Virus record (IMG/VR): IMGVR_UViG_3300043418_000287
Coordinates: 1 to 22,479 of that record
Direction: 5' to 3' (one strand)
Length of the DNA: 22,479 nt
Source: a virus
Shown piece after piece: positions 1 to 8,047 of this stretch. How positions within the stretch are numbered: position 1 is the stretch's first letter; every line of letters starts with the position of its first letter. The notes below the pieces were generated by a model. It was given only the letters and a program-made list of their open reading frames with translations, searched no databases and was not told where the DNA came from. Made by a program: the position numbers and the translations under genes.

Positions 1-2
1 CC

Positions 3-626
3 TACAGCCAGGCGCATTTCGACGAGGTCTGCGGCCGGTTCGGCGATCCGGCGGTGGTGGATCGTTATGAGACGATCTTCATCGACAGCATCACCGTGGC
101 GGGGCGTCTCTGCTTTCAGTGGTGCCGAGGCCAGCCCGAGGCTTTCTCGGATAAGACCGGCAAACCGGACATCCGAGGTGCTTACGGGCTCCATGGCCGC
201 GAGATGATCGGGTGGTTGACCCACCTGCAGCACGCACGCGGCAAGCATGTCTGGTTCGTGGGCATCCTCGACGAGAAGCTGGACGACTTCAATCGCAAGG
301 TTTTCCAGCCGCAGATCGATGGCAGCAAGACCGGCTTGGAGCTGCCGGGGATCGTCGATCAGGTCATCACCATGGCCGACATTGCCGATGCCAGTGGCCA
401 ACCCCAGCGGACCTTCGTCTGCCAGACGCTGAATCCTTGGGGTTACCCCGCCAAGGATCGTTCGGGGCGTCTGGCCATGATCGAGGAACCGCACCTCGGA
501 CGGCTGATGGCCAAGATCCAGGCCCCGATCCGCCCCGCATCGGAACGCCTGAGCTATCCGACCGTCGCCTCGGCCGACCGTGCCGGATCGTCGGCAGAAA
601 TCACCCCTTCCACCAACTCGAACTGA
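3..626 (+). CDS. RecA-like phage ATPase (Sak4-like), 5'-truncated
   Basis: The frame is open from base 3, so the true start and the Walker A part lie upstream of the window; the GTG at 54 is internal. The visible 207 codons hold a Walker B-like strand (FIDSIT) followed by a domain rich in LHGREMIGWLTH and GKHVWFVGIL segments, as in phage nucleotide-binding proteins of the RecA/Sak4 type. Such proteins assist single-strand annealing and recombination of phage DNA. It is followed 13 bases later by a putative ssDNA-binding protein, a common pairing in phage recombination modules. Family assignment rests on the partial sequence and on the context; a different AAA-type ATPase is possible. Confidence 0.7.
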   Translation, partial: YSQAHFDEVCGRFGDPAVVDRYETIFIDSITVAGRLCFQWCRGQPEAFSDKTGKPDIRGAYGLHGREMIGWLTHLQHARGKHVWFVGILDEKLDDFNRKVFQPQIDGSKTGLELPGIVDQVITMADIADASGQPQRTFVCQTLNPWGYPAKDRSGRLAMIEEPHLGRLMAKIQAPIRPASERLSYPTVASADRAGSSAEITPSTNSN

Positions 627-639
627 AAGGAACCGTGCC

Positions 640-1263
640 ATGTCCGGTATCTGGAACGACTTCAACTCTGCCCAATCGAACTCCAACGTCATCCCGAAGG
701 GCACGCTTGCCAAAGTGCGCATGACAATCCGCCCCGGCGGTTTCGATGATCCGTCACAGGGCTGGACCGGCGGTTTTGCCAAGCGCGCCGCAACCGGCGC
801 GGTCTATCTCGACGCCGAGTACACGGTGGTCGACGGGCCGTATGCGCGCCGCAAGATCTGGTCGCTGATTGGCCTCTACAGCCCGAAGGGCCCGGATTGG
901 GCCAACATGGGCCGTAGCCTGATCCGCGGCATCCTGAACTCGGCGCGCAGTATTTCCGACAAGGACAACTCGGCCGAAGCGCAAGCCCGGCGCCGCATCA
1001 ACGGCTTCGGTGATCTGGACGGGCTGGAGTTCGTGGCCCGGGTCGACATCGGTCAGGACACCAATGGTGATGACAAGAACGAAGTGCGGGGCGCTGTCAC
1101 CCCCGATCACCGCGATTATGCCGCCCTGATGGGAACGGCTGCGTTGCCGATCGGCACCACGGCCCCGCAGGGCTACGCCCCGCAGCAGACGGCCGCCGCC
1201 ACCCGTCCCAGCCAGCCCGCCTCCGCCCCCGGCAATGCCGGTCGGCCGAGCTGGGCCCAGTAA
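640..1263 (+). CDS. Putative ssDNA-binding / DUF669-like phage protein
   Basis: 207 residues. The ATG at 640 is preferred over the upstream in-frame start at 580 because it is preceded by a GAAAGGA ribosome-binding site (about 625-631) and avoids overlap with the previous gene. Residues 1-155 look like a compact beta-rich fold (KVRMTIRPGG, VYLDAEYTVVDGPYARRKIW, EFVARVDIG); the last ~50 residues are low-complexity Ala/Pro/Gln/Thr, like the flexible tail of single-strand-binding proteins, though it ends in RPSWAQ and is not acidic. Position between a RecA-like ATPase and a helicase supports a DNA-binding role. I do not recognise it by diagnostic motif, so the function is inferred from shape and context. 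Confidence 0.6.
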   Translation: MSGIWNDFNSAQSNSNVIPKGTLAKVRMTIRPGGFDDPSQGWTGGFAKRAATGAVYLDAEYTVVDGPYARRKIWSLIGLYSPKGPDWANMGRSLIRGILNSARSISDKDNSAEAQARRRINGFGDLDGLEFVARVDIGQDTNGDDKNEVRGAVTPDHRDYAALMGTAALPIGTTAPQGYAPQQTAAATRPSQPASAPGNAGRPSWAQ

Positions 1264-1277
1264 GGGGGGGATCGGCC

Positions 1278-3008
1278 ATGCGTCTGCGCCCCCGCCAGAA
1301 AACCTTCGTCGAGCGCAGTGTGGCTGCGCTCGCCTCCCGCGGCAACACGCTGAGCGTGGCACCCACCGGCGCGGGCAAGACCATCATGCTGTCGGCGGTC
1401 ACCGGGGAGATGATCGGCGATGGGGCCAAAGCCTGCGTGCTGGCGCATCGCGACGAGTTGACCGCCCAGAACCGCGCCAAGTTCCAACGGGTGGTGCCCG
1501 GGATTTCCACCTCGGTCATCGACGCCACAGAGAAATCCTGGGGTGGTCAGGTCGCCTTCGCCATGGTGCCGACGCTGGCACGGACTTCGAACCTCGCCGA
1601 CATGCCGCGCCTTGACCTGCTAGTCATCGATGAAGCGCATCACGCCGTTGCCGACAGCTACCGCCGCATTATCGACCGGGTCCGCGACGCCAATCCCGAT
1701 GCCCGCATCTTCGGGGTCACCGCGACGCCGAACCGGGGCGACAAGAAAGGGCTGCGCGAGGTTTTCGACAACGTGGCCGACCAGGTGCGTCTGGGTGAGC
1801 TGATCGCCTCGGGCCACCTTGTGCCGCCACGCACCTTTGTCATTGACGTGGGCGTGCAGGACGAGCTGCGGTCCGTCCGCAAGACCCTGTCGGATTTCGA
1901 CATGGCCGAAGTGGCGGGCATCATGGATCGTGCCCCCGTCACCGATGAGGTGATCCGCCATTGGAAGGAAAAGGCGCAAGAGGCGGGGAGCAGCCCAGCC
2001 GCGACAGGAAATGGAAGAAACTACCGCCAGACCGTCATCTTCTGTTCCACCGTGGCCCACGCCGAACACGTCACCGATGCCTTCCGCGCGGCGGGGATCA
2101 CGGCGGCGCTGATCCACGGCGATCTGGCGTCCGACACCCGCAAAGCCATCCTTGCCGATTACGCGGCGGGCAACATCCGCATCATCGTGAACGTGGCGGT
2201 GCTGACCGAGGGCTGGGATCACCCGCCCACCTCCTGCGTCGTGCTGCTGCGCCCCAGTTCCTACAAATCCACCATGATCCAGATGGTCGGGCGCGGCCTG
2301 CGCATCGTCGATCCGGAGGAACACCCCGGCATCGTGAAGACCGATTGCGTGGTGCTGGATTTCGGAACGTCGAGCCTGATCCACGGCACCTTGGAACAGG
2401 ATGTCGATCTGGACGGCAAGAGCGAGGCTGGTGAGGCCCCGACCAAATCCTGCCCCGGCTGCGGCGCTGAAATCCCGCTGGCCGCAACCGAATGCCCGCT
2501 CTGTGGCGAGGTGTTCCCGCGGGAAGATGAAGACAGCGGTGAAGGCGGTGGCCCCGCCCCGCTGTCGGGTTTCATCATGACAGAGATCGACCTGCTGAAG
2601 CGGTCCAGCTTCGCGTGGGTCGACCTTTACGGCACCGACGACGCGATGATGGCAACCGGCTTCACGGCCTGGGGCGGCATCTTCTGGCTGGATGGGGTCT
2701 GGTACGCAGTGGGCGGTGGCAAGAATGAGCGCCCGCATCTGCTGGGTGTTGGTGAACGCACCGTTTGTCTGGCGCAGGCCGACGACTGGCTGAACACCCA
2801 CGAGACCGATGAAAGCGCCTTCAAGACCCGTTCCTGGCTGCGCCAGCCGCCGACCGAAAAGCAACTGCAATATCTGCCGCCCGAGTGCCGCCATGACTTC
2901 GGCCTGACGCGCTACCGCGCCTCGGCGCTGATGACCTTCGGTTTCAACAAGCGCGCCATCCGCCAGTTGATTGACAGCGCGGCCAGCCCCGAACGGAGGG
3001 CGGCATGA
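1278..3008 (+). CDS. DEAH-box superfamily 2 helicase with C-terminal zinc ribbon
   Basis: 576 residues. Walker A APTGAGKT at 28-35, DEAH at 118-121, motif III TAT at 148-150, motif V region LTEGWDHP at 309-316 and motif VI QMVGRGLR at 335-342 give a complete SF2 helicase core. Four cysteines at 392, 395, 406 and 409 (CPGCG...CPLCG) form a zinc ribbon after the helicase core, and ~160 further residues follow with no clear domain. Such proteins unwind or remodel duplex or branched DNA in phage replication and recombination. It starts 14 bases after the previous gene behind a purine-rich AAGGGGGGGA site and is spaced 3 bases from the next gene, so it sits inside the early operon. Confidence 0.9.
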   Translation: MRLRPRQKTFVERSVAALASRGNTLSVAPTGAGKTIMLSAVTGEMIGDGAKACVLAHRDELTAQNRAKFQRVVPGISTSVIDATEKSWGGQVAFAMVPTLARTSNLADMPRLDLLVIDEAHHAVADSYRRIIDRVRDANPDARIFGVTATPNRGDKKGLREVFDNVADQVRLGELIASGHLVPPRTFVIDVGVQDELRSVRKTLSDFDMAEVAGIMDRAPVTDEVIRHWKEKAQEAGSSPAATGNGRNYRQTVIFCSTVAHAEHVTDAFRAAGITAALIHGDLASDTRKAILADYAAGNIRIIVNVAVLTEGWDHPPTSCVVLLRPSSYKSTMIQMVGRGLRIVDPEEHPGIVKTDCVVLDFGTSSLIHGTLEQDVDLDGKSEAGEAPTKSCPGCGAEIPLAATECPLCGEVFPREDEDSGEGGGPAPLSGFIMTEIDLLKRSSFAWVDLYGTDDAMMATGFTAWGGIFWLDGVWYAVGGGKNERPHLLGVGERTVCLAQADDWLNTHETDESAFKTRSWLRQPPTEKQLQYLPPECRHDFGLTRYRASALMTFGFNKRAIRQLIDSAASPERRAA

Positions 3009-3011
3009 CCC

Positions 3012-3467
3012 ATGACCTCAATCACCACCATCACGGCCGAGGACCGGCGGCGGCTTTGGCATCCGCGTGGAACGCTCTGTGCTGTCTGCCGGCAACCCAG
3101 CCGCGGCTTTGGCTGGTTCGATCCGGTGCGCCCGGTGGCTTCGCCGCCACGATCTTCGAAACGTGCGCCTACGCGCACGGGGCGGCCCCGCCCATCGGTC
3201 TGGTTCTGCTCGATGTCCTGCCAAGGCTTCTGGACGCGTTTGGCGCGGGGGCATTCGGCCATGGTTGATCTGACCGAGGAAGAACGCGCCGCCATCGCCG
3301 CCACCATGAAACGCGTCGCGCTGCTGATGGACGAGATCGGCTGGGCCACCCCGCTGGCCGGTCTGACCGAGGCACAGGTCCGCGCCCTCATCGAGGAATC
3401 CGTCGAGGGCTTCCGTGAGGCCATGTCCGACATCGCCAAAGCCAATGCGCCGGAGGTGCCGTTTTGA
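3012..3467 (+). CDS. Small protein with N-terminal CxxC...CxxxC cluster
   Basis: 151 residues, function unknown. The ATG at 3012 follows GGAGGG at about 2994-2999; a closer ATG at 3005 overlaps the helicase stop but opens a different, short frame. The first 80 residues are Arg/Pro-rich with CAVC near residue 23 and CSMSC near residue 73, suggesting a small treble-clef or zinc-knuckle fold. Residues 85-151 are a helical, acidic region (LTEEERAAIAATMKR, LTEAQVRALIEES). The stop overlaps the start of the next gene by one base (TGATG at 3465-3469), so translation is probably coupled with the Cas4-like nuclease. It may be a DNA-binding accessory of the recombination machinery; that is context only. 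Confidence 0.7.
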   Translation: MTSITTITAEDRRRLWHPRGTLCAVCRQPSRGFGWFDPVRPVASPPRSSKRAPTRTGRPRPSVWFCSMSCQGFWTRLARGHSAMVDLTEEERAAIAATMKRVALLMDEIGWATPLAGLTEAQVRALIEESVEGFREAMSDIAKANAPEVPF

Positions 3468-4234
3468 TGCTGGATTTCAACCACCGCGCGAGCTTCTCCG
3501 ACCATGTCAATGCCGCCGTCGATCAGGCCCTGACCGCAGATCAGGCAGCACGCACGCCCCGCGACTATCTGGGCGGGTCGCGCCTTGGCCACGCCTGCGA
3601 GCGTGCGCTGCAGTTCGAATTCACGACCGCCCCGAAGGATGAAGGCCAGGACTTCAGCGGACAGTCCCTGCGCATCTTTGCCATCGGCCATGCGCTGGAG
3701 GATCTGGCTGTCGCCTGGCTGCGCGGCGCGGGGTTTGGCCTCTACACCCGGAAGGGCAACCGGCCAGAAGGCGGACAGTTCGGCTTTTCCGTCGCGGGCG
3801 GGCGCATTCGCGGCCATGTCGATGGCATCATCGCTGCCGGGCCTGAGGGCCTCGGTCTCGCCGTTCCCGCCCTCTGGGAATGCAAGACGATGAACGCCAA
3901 GAACTGGCGGGCCTGCGTCAAGGATGGCGTGACGAAATCGAAGCCGGTCTATGCCGCGCAGATCGCCGTCTACCAGGCCTATATGGAAGCCAGCGTGCCC
4001 GGCATCAGCGCCGCACCCGCCGTGTTCACCGCGATCAACAAAGACACGGCCGAAATGCAACACGAGCAGGTGCCCTTCGATGCCGATCTTGCGCAGCGCA
4101 TGTCGGATCGCGGGGTGCGGATCTTGCAGGCGACCGACGCGGGCGAATTGCTGCCGCGCATCGCCACCACGGCCGATTTTTTCGAATGCCGCTTCTGCCC
4201 ATGGGCCGCGCGCTGCTGGAGGCTGCCCGCATGA
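3467..4234 (+). CDS. PD-(D/E)XK nuclease with Cas4/AddB-type Fe-S cysteines
   Basis: 255 residues from the ATG at 3467, which overlaps the preceding stop; a TTG at 3464 is in frame but less likely. Nuclease motifs: GHALED at 74-79, D119 in GHVDG, E138-x-K140 in WECKT, and Q165...YQ170. Cysteines C44 near the N terminus and C241, C244, C250 at the C terminus (ECRFCPWAARCW) reproduce the one-plus-three arrangement that binds a 4Fe-4S cluster in Cas4 and AddB. This family resects DNA ends, so it is the likely exonuclease partner of the upstream annealing/RecA-like proteins. There is no Cas1/Cas2 or array nearby, so a CRISPR role is not indicated. Its TGA overlaps the next ATG by four bases (ATGA). 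Confidence 0.88.
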   Translation: MLDFNHRASFSDHVNAAVDQALTADQAARTPRDYLGGSRLGHACERALQFEFTTAPKDEGQDFSGQSLRIFAIGHALEDLAVAWLRGAGFGLYTRKGNRPEGGQFGFSVAGGRIRGHVDGIIAAGPEGLGLAVPALWECKTMNAKNWRACVKDGVTKSKPVYAAQIAVYQAYMEASVPGISAAPAVFTAINKDTAEMQHEQVPFDADLAQRMSDRGVRILQATDAGELLPRIATTADFFECRFCPWAARCWRLPA

Positions 4235-6549
4235 ACGAGGACAGCATCCGGCATTTCAACCCCTGGATGGACTTCAATGACGGGCCACCGGCGGAGATCC
4301 TTTCTGACTGCGATCCTGACCCTGATCAGATTTTCACCTTTCTCGACACCGTGTTCAGTTGGTGCGAGGGGCTGATCCCGCTGCGCGGCTTCGTCGACAA
4401 GGGTCAGGGCCGCGACGGCAAACCGCATAACATCTGGATCGCAGCAGACACGACGGCCCGAGAAAAACTGGCGACATTCGCGGCATGGGCCAATCGTGAA
4501 GGCGCTGCGGTCTATGTCATTCCCGGCACGGTGGCCGAACAGGGCCAGGCCCGCGCTGCAGATGTGCTGCAGATGCAGGCATTGGTCGTCGATCTCGACG
4601 CAGGCGACATTCCGGCCAAGCTGGATCACATCGTCAGCCACCTCGGCCCGCCCACCCTAATCGTGGAAAGCGGCGGCCGCACGCCAGAGGGTGCTGCCAA
4701 GCTGCATGTCTGGTGGAAACTGACCGAACCCGCCGAGGGCGAGGATCTGGCAACGCTATGCCGACTGCGGGGCGATATCGCCATCAAAGTCGGCGGCGAC
4801 ACCCATTTCCGCTCGGCGCACCAGCCGATCCGTGTCGCGGGAACTGTCTACCATAAGCACGGCCATCAGCGGCTGGTGCAAATCCGCGACCACAACCCGA
4901 TTGAAGTCGACCTGTCTGATTTCGCGGAACGGGTGGCTGACATGCCACCGCTGCCGGGTGTGGGCATGGCCAGCACGCCGCTATCCGTCGCAAAGCCCGG
5001 CGTCGATGCAGTCCTAACCACCCCGGTGCGCGAGGGCGCAGTGGATGACTGGTCGCGGTTTCAGGGGGCGAGCGCCGCCATCGGCCACTTCATCCGTCTG
5101 GTACACGATGGCCGCATTGACCCTGCCGAAGGCTGGGAAGCGATCTGCGGTTACAACGCTGCCATGCTTCGTCCCGAGTGGCCACTTGATCGGCTGCAGG
5201 CTGAGGCTGAGCGGCTGTGGGCACTGCATGTGAAGCGCAACGGCCCGCCGCTCATTCGTGCGGCCCGCCCCAACGCCCCCGCCAGTCCGCTGCCGACCTT
5301 CAGCCTTGGCGCGCTGCTGGATGACCGCAGCCAGATGCCCGATGACATCATCGCGCCACGTATCCTGACGCCAGGCGGCCTGCTGGTGCTGGGCGGCGCG
5401 CCGAAGGTCGGCAAGAGCGACTTCCTCATCTCCTGGCTCGTCCATATGGCTGCGGGGGTGCCGTTCCTCGGCTTCACGCCGCCCCGGCCGCTGCGCGTGT
5501 TCTACCTGCAGGCGGAAATTCAGTATCACTACCTGCGCGAACGGATGCAGCAGATCAGCTTGGCCCCCGGGGTGATCGCCGCTGCCCGCGACACCTTCAT
5601 CGCCACCCCGAAACTGAAGCTGCTTCTGGATGCCGACGGCGTTACTCACGTTGCCGAGGCGATCCGTGCCGCTTTTCCCGATGCGCCGCCTGACATCATC
5701 GTCATCGATCCGATCCGCAACCTGTTCGATGGCGGCCCGGATGGCGGCGGCGAGAACGATAACACCGCCATGATGTTCTTCCTCAAGGACCGGGTCGAGG
5801 TTCTGCGCGAAGCTGTCAATCCGGACGCAGGCGTCATCCTCGCGCACCACACCCGCAAGGCAGCCAAGCATCAGGTCAAGGACGATCCCTTCCTTGCCCT
5901 CTCCGGCGCCAGCGCGCTGCGCGGCTTCTACACCTCGGGTTTGCTCATGCACCGGCCCGACGAGGACAGCACCCAGCGCCGCCTCGAAATCGAGTTGCGC
6001 AATGGCCCCGCGCTGCCGGGCAAGCTGATCGACAAGGTGGCGGGTCGCTGGGTCGAGTTGAATCCTATGAATGAGCGGCTGGTGCGCAAGGAGGTCGGGG
6101 CCAAGTTCGACGCCGAGCGACTGCGCAAGCACGATGTCATTCTGGGCATGCTGCTGGATGAGGCGGCGGGCGAGCGGCTCTACACCGGCTTGCAGTTCGC
6201 CGAGAGCTTCGAAAATCGCGGTGGTCTGGGCAGCAAACACACCATTCGCGAGCGCCTGAGCGTGCTCGCCACCAAGGGCTTCGTGAAGTTCCTGCGGGAT
6301 CCTTCGGTGTTCGGATACCCAGTCACCCGGTCGCGGTTTGGCTATCTCTGTGTCGAAGGCATGCAGTTCGGTTTGCCCATCGAGGAGGTCGATTCGACCA
6401 CCGGCGAGGTCACCTCGGAGGTCCGCCCGGTCCTGCCGAGCCACTTCAAATGCCCCCAGTCCGGGCTCTGCCTTCAGGTCGAAAACCCTGCTGTCTGGGT
6501 CTACCCGGAGGGTGCCGAAGACGACCCACATCATATGAGTGAGGCCTAA
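4231..6549 (+). CDS. Phage DNA primase-helicase (RepB-like primase + RepA-like AAA)
   Basis: 772 residues from ATG 4231 (ATGA overlap with the nuclease stop). Residues ~60-230 resemble the archaeo-eukaryotic-type primase of RepB-like proteins: VVDLDAGD at 119-126, VESGGRTP at 145-152, HVWW at 159-162 and a later RVAGT. Residues ~355-620 are a RecA-fold ATPase: Walker A GAPKVGKS at 389-396, Walker B IIVIDP at 489-494 and AHHTRK at 538-543, typical of RepA hexameric helicases. The C-terminal ~150 residues may carry a winged helix. The protein would prime and unwind the phage origin. A 16-bp perfect inverted repeat covers its last codons and stop, a hint that the origin or an operator lies directly downstream. 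Confidence 0.88.
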   Translation: MNEDSIRHFNPWMDFNDGPPAEILSDCDPDPDQIFTFLDTVFSWCEGLIPLRGFVDKGQGRDGKPHNIWIAADTTAREKLATFAAWANREGAAVYVIPGTVAEQGQARAADVLQMQALVVDLDAGDIPAKLDHIVSHLGPPTLIVESGGRTPEGAAKLHVWWKLTEPAEGEDLATLCRLRGDIAIKVGGDTHFRSAHQPIRVAGTVYHKHGHQRLVQIRDHNPIEVDLSDFAERVADMPPLPGVGMASTPLSVAKPGVDAVLTTPVREGAVDDWSRFQGASAAIGHFIRLVHDGRIDPAEGWEAICGYNAAMLRPEWPLDRLQAEAERLWALHVKRNGPPLIRAARPNAPASPLPTFSLGALLDDRSQMPDDIIAPRILTPGGLLVLGGAPKVGKSDFLISWLVHMAAGVPFLGFTPPRPLRVFYLQAEIQYHYLRERMQQISLAPGVIAAARDTFIATPKLKLLLDADGVTHVAEAIRAAFPDAPPDIIVIDPIRNLFDGGPDGGGENDNTAMMFFLKDRVEVLREAVNPDAGVILAHHTRKAAKHQVKDDPFLALSGASALRGFYTSGLLMHRPDEDSTQRRLEIELRNGPALPGKLIDKVAGRWVELNPMNERLVRKEVGAKFDAERLRKHDVILGMLLDEAAGERLYTGLQFAESFENRGGLGSKHTIRERLSVLATKGFVKFLRDPSVFGYPVTRSRFGYLCVEGMQFGLPIEEVDSTTGEVTSEVRPVLPSHFKCPQSGLCLQVENPAVWVYPEGAEDDPHHMSEA

Positions 6550-6564
6550 CTCATATGATGTGGG
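6525..6564. repeat. Perfect 16-bp inverted repeat across the primase-helicase stop
   Basis: Left arm CCCACATCATATGAGT (6525-6540), 8-base spacer containing AGGCCT, right arm ACTCATATGATGTGGG (6549-6564). All 16 pairs match. No T-run follows on either strand, so it is not a standard intrinsic terminator; it suits a dimeric protein's operator or an origin element. The spacer reads GTTAGGC on the minus strand, a word shared with the next palindrome. Confidence 0.85.
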
Positions 6565-6596
6565 TATGTGTGATCTCAATAAAAACAATAGGTTAC

Positions 6597-6629
6597 GATA
6601 TGATATGTGTTAGGCACCCATATCATATC
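6597..6629. repeat. Second AT-rich inverted repeat (11-bp arms)
   Basis: GATATGATATG (6597-6607) and CATATCATATC (6619-6629) are exact complements around an 11-base spacer containing GTTAGGCACC. Arms share the ATCATAT/ATATGAT word with the palindrome 33 bases upstream, and the spacers share GTTAGGC in opposite orientation, so the two look like related sites. Confidence 0.8.
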
Positions 6630-6710
6630 CGAAGACTTTATGAAGTCCTTTTATGTAATTATTTCAGTGACTTGCGCACCAATGAACAGTTAGGTGCTGA
6701 ACCCCCATAC

Positions 6711-6759
6711 TACGTATGGGATGGCCCCACCTCTGGGTGGGCCACTCATCCCATGCGTA
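6711..6759 (+). other. Long near-perfect hairpin (structured RNA or cruciform candidate)
   Basis: TACGTATGGGATG (6711-6723) pairs with CATCCCATGCGTA (6747-6759) over 13 positions with one G-T pair. Inside, GCCC plus ACC (6724-6731, one bulged C) pairs with GGT plus GGGC (6736-6742) around a TCTG tetraloop. An alternative smaller hairpin, CCCATAC/GTATGGG at 6704-6720, competes with its left arm. Confidence 0.6.
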
Positions 6760-6807
6760 AGGGCCTCGCACGCGGGCCCCCCGACGGGTCTCCCCAATGC
6801 CCGATCC

Positions 6808-6851
6808 GACGACGGTGGCCCGACCTGCCTAGGCACATGACCGCCGTCGTC
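6808..6851 (+). other. Inverted repeat upstream of the resolvase gene
   Basis: GACGACGGTGG (6808-6818) pairs with CCGCCGTCGTC (6841-6851), 11 positions with one G-T pair. The loop contains the 10-base palindrome TGCCTAGGCA (6826-6835). It ends 39 bases before the resolvase start; no T-run follows. Confidence 0.5.
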
Positions 6852-6889
6852 TTCCACCTGGACCAGCCCCCCAAGACAGGAGAGCCATC

Positions 6890-7471
6890 ATGGCTGCGAC
6901 GACTCTGATCCCCAAATCCGACAGCGCAAGGTTTGAATTGCTGCCCGTCACCAGTTCAAGCCAGCGCGTTCTGCAGACTTACGCGGCCCCACAGGGGCCA
7001 CGGTTCTGCTCCATCCTCGCCCTTGATCTGGGCACCACGACCGGATGGGCCTTGCGCGGTCATGACGGCCTGATCACCAGCGGCACGGCGAGCTTTCGCC
7101 CCGGCCGCTTTGACGGCGGCGGCATGCGCTATCTGCGCTTCACAAACTGGCTGGGCGAGTTGGACCGGCTGTCCGGGCCTATCGCCGCGATCTGGTTTGA
7201 GGAAGTCCGCCGCCATGTCGCGACCGACGCCGCCCATGGCTATGGCGGGCTGATGGCCACACTTACCGCATGGGCTGAACTGCGGGGCGTGCCTTACGAG
7301 GGCGTGCCGGTCGGCACGATCAAGCGCCACGCAACCGGCAAGGGCAATGCCGACAAGGAGGCGATGATCGACGCAGCCCGTGCCCGTGGCTTCAGCCCCG
7401 CCGACGACAACGAAGCCGATGCCATCGCGCTCTTGCTGTGGGCCATCGCAACCAATGGGGGTGTCGCATGA
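6890..7471 (+). CDS. RuvC-like Holliday junction resolvase
   Basis: 193 residues, RNase H-like fold. D46 in ILALDLGTTTGWAL, E104/E105 in IWFEEV, a basic segment near 145-156 (KRHATGKGNADK) and DDNEAD at 172-177 give the acidic residues of RuvC-type crossover junction endonucleases. The position equivalent to the first Asp of the classic C-terminal DxxD appears to be N174, so D172 or D173 may substitute. The ATG at 6890 has CAGGAG at about 6877-6882. The enzyme would resolve branched replication or recombination intermediates before packaging. The stop overlaps the next ATG (ATGA). Confidence 0.85.
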   Translation: MAATTLIPKSDSARFELLPVTSSSQRVLQTYAAPQGPRFCSILALDLGTTTGWALRGHDGLITSGTASFRPGRFDGGGMRYLRFTNWLGELDRLSGPIAAIWFEEVRRHVATDAAHGYGGLMATLTAWAELRGVPYEGVPVGTIKRHATGKGNADKEAMIDAARARGFSPADDNEADAIALLLWAIATNGGVA

Positions 7472-7668
7472 AGTGGCATCCCCACGGCTATGGCGGCCAG
7501 CGCCGTGATCCCGAACAGGTCAAGCGCGAGGGCTGGCACGAACAGGGCGTGCTGGCGGTGTCGGCAGACGATCAGCGGCTGACCTGGCCGGAACGCGAAC
7601 TGGTCCGCCAGCTTGGCGACAAACTTTACGGGCGACGCCCGATGGGCAAGGAGGTCCGCCATGGCTGA
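7468..7668 (+). CDS. Small phage protein of unknown function
   Basis: 66 residues, charged and aromatic-rich, with no motif I recognise (MKWHPHGYGG start; TWPERELVRQLGDKLYG in the middle). It is held between two genes by a 4-base ATGA overlap upstream and an 8-base overlap downstream, which strongly supports translation. It may be an accessory of the neighbouring resolvase or HTH protein. Confidence 0.65.
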   Translation: MKWHPHGYGGQRRDPEQVKREGWHEQGVLAVSADDQRLTWPERELVRQLGDKLYGRRPMGKEVRHG

Positions 7669-8047
7669 CAACATCTGGACGGCTGACTGCGTGGCCGATC
7701 ATTTCGAGGAAGCGTTCCGCACGCTGCGTAAACTGCCACGCGTGAAGGCGCAGGGGTTCATCAACGCCTGGCCGCAGATCGTGCGAACGGAGAAGGAAAT
7801 CCTCGCGATGGAGCCCGAGCCCATGCGGGTCTGGCCATCGACCGCCGCGATCACCCGGTTGGAGCAGACCTTCGACTGGGTGCTGTGGCTGGGCGAGGAT
7901 GAGCGCCGCCTGATCTGGTGGCGGGCGGCACGTCGGCCCTGGAAGGAGATCACCCACGAATTGGGCGTCGATCGCACCACCGCTTGGCGGCAGCACAAGC
8001 TGGCGCTGACCAAGATCGCTGCCCGCCTCAATGCTGCAGGCGCATAA
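7661..8047 (+). CDS. DUF6362-like helix-turn-helix phage protein
   Basis: 128 residues from ATG 7661, preceded by AAGGAGGT at about 7648-7655, a strong ribosome-binding site inside the upstream gene. Residues ~85-125 (LIWWRAARRPWKEITHELGVDRTTAWRQ is the core, split here as WWRAARRPWKEITHELG and VDRTTAWRQ) form a sigma-70 region 4-like HTH. Proteins of this type occur in alphaproteobacterial prophages between replication genes and the late operon, so a role as late-gene activator or terminase-linked DNA binder is plausible. The stop lies inside an 18-base palindrome. The family name comes from memory of similar prophages and should be checked by profile search. Confidence 0.7.
   Translation: MADNIWTADCVADHFEEAFRTLRKLPRVKAQGFINAWPQIVRTEKEILAMEPEPMRVWPSTAAITRLEQTFDWVLWLGEDERRLIWWRAARRPWKEITHELGVDRTTAWRQHKLALTKIAARLNAAGA

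Larger units (their letters stand above)
6565..6889. other. Non-coding, highly structured region between primase and ruvC-like gene
   Basis: No convincing gene. The first ~100 bases are AT-rich against the GC-rich background and hold the second palindrome. GTTAGG recurs at 6609 and 6689 (plus) and 6545-6550 (minus, as CCTAAC). The second half is GC-rich and holds the hairpins listed separately at 6711-6759 and 6808-6851. An open frame at 6555-6908 runs through but has no homology-like features and overlaps the next start. Candidate roles are a replication origin, an operator cluster or a structured leader RNA. Confidence 0.6.

Noticed and set aside
3467-4234. Possible CRISPR adaptation locus suggested by the Cas4-like nuclease
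   Set aside because: No repeat-spacer array and no Cas1 or Cas2 in the window; the context is a phage recombination operon.
6555-6908. 117-codon open frame across the structured intergenic region
   Set aside because: It starts inside the 16-bp palindrome, has no ribosome-binding site, an irregular composition, and overlaps the well-supported resolvase start.
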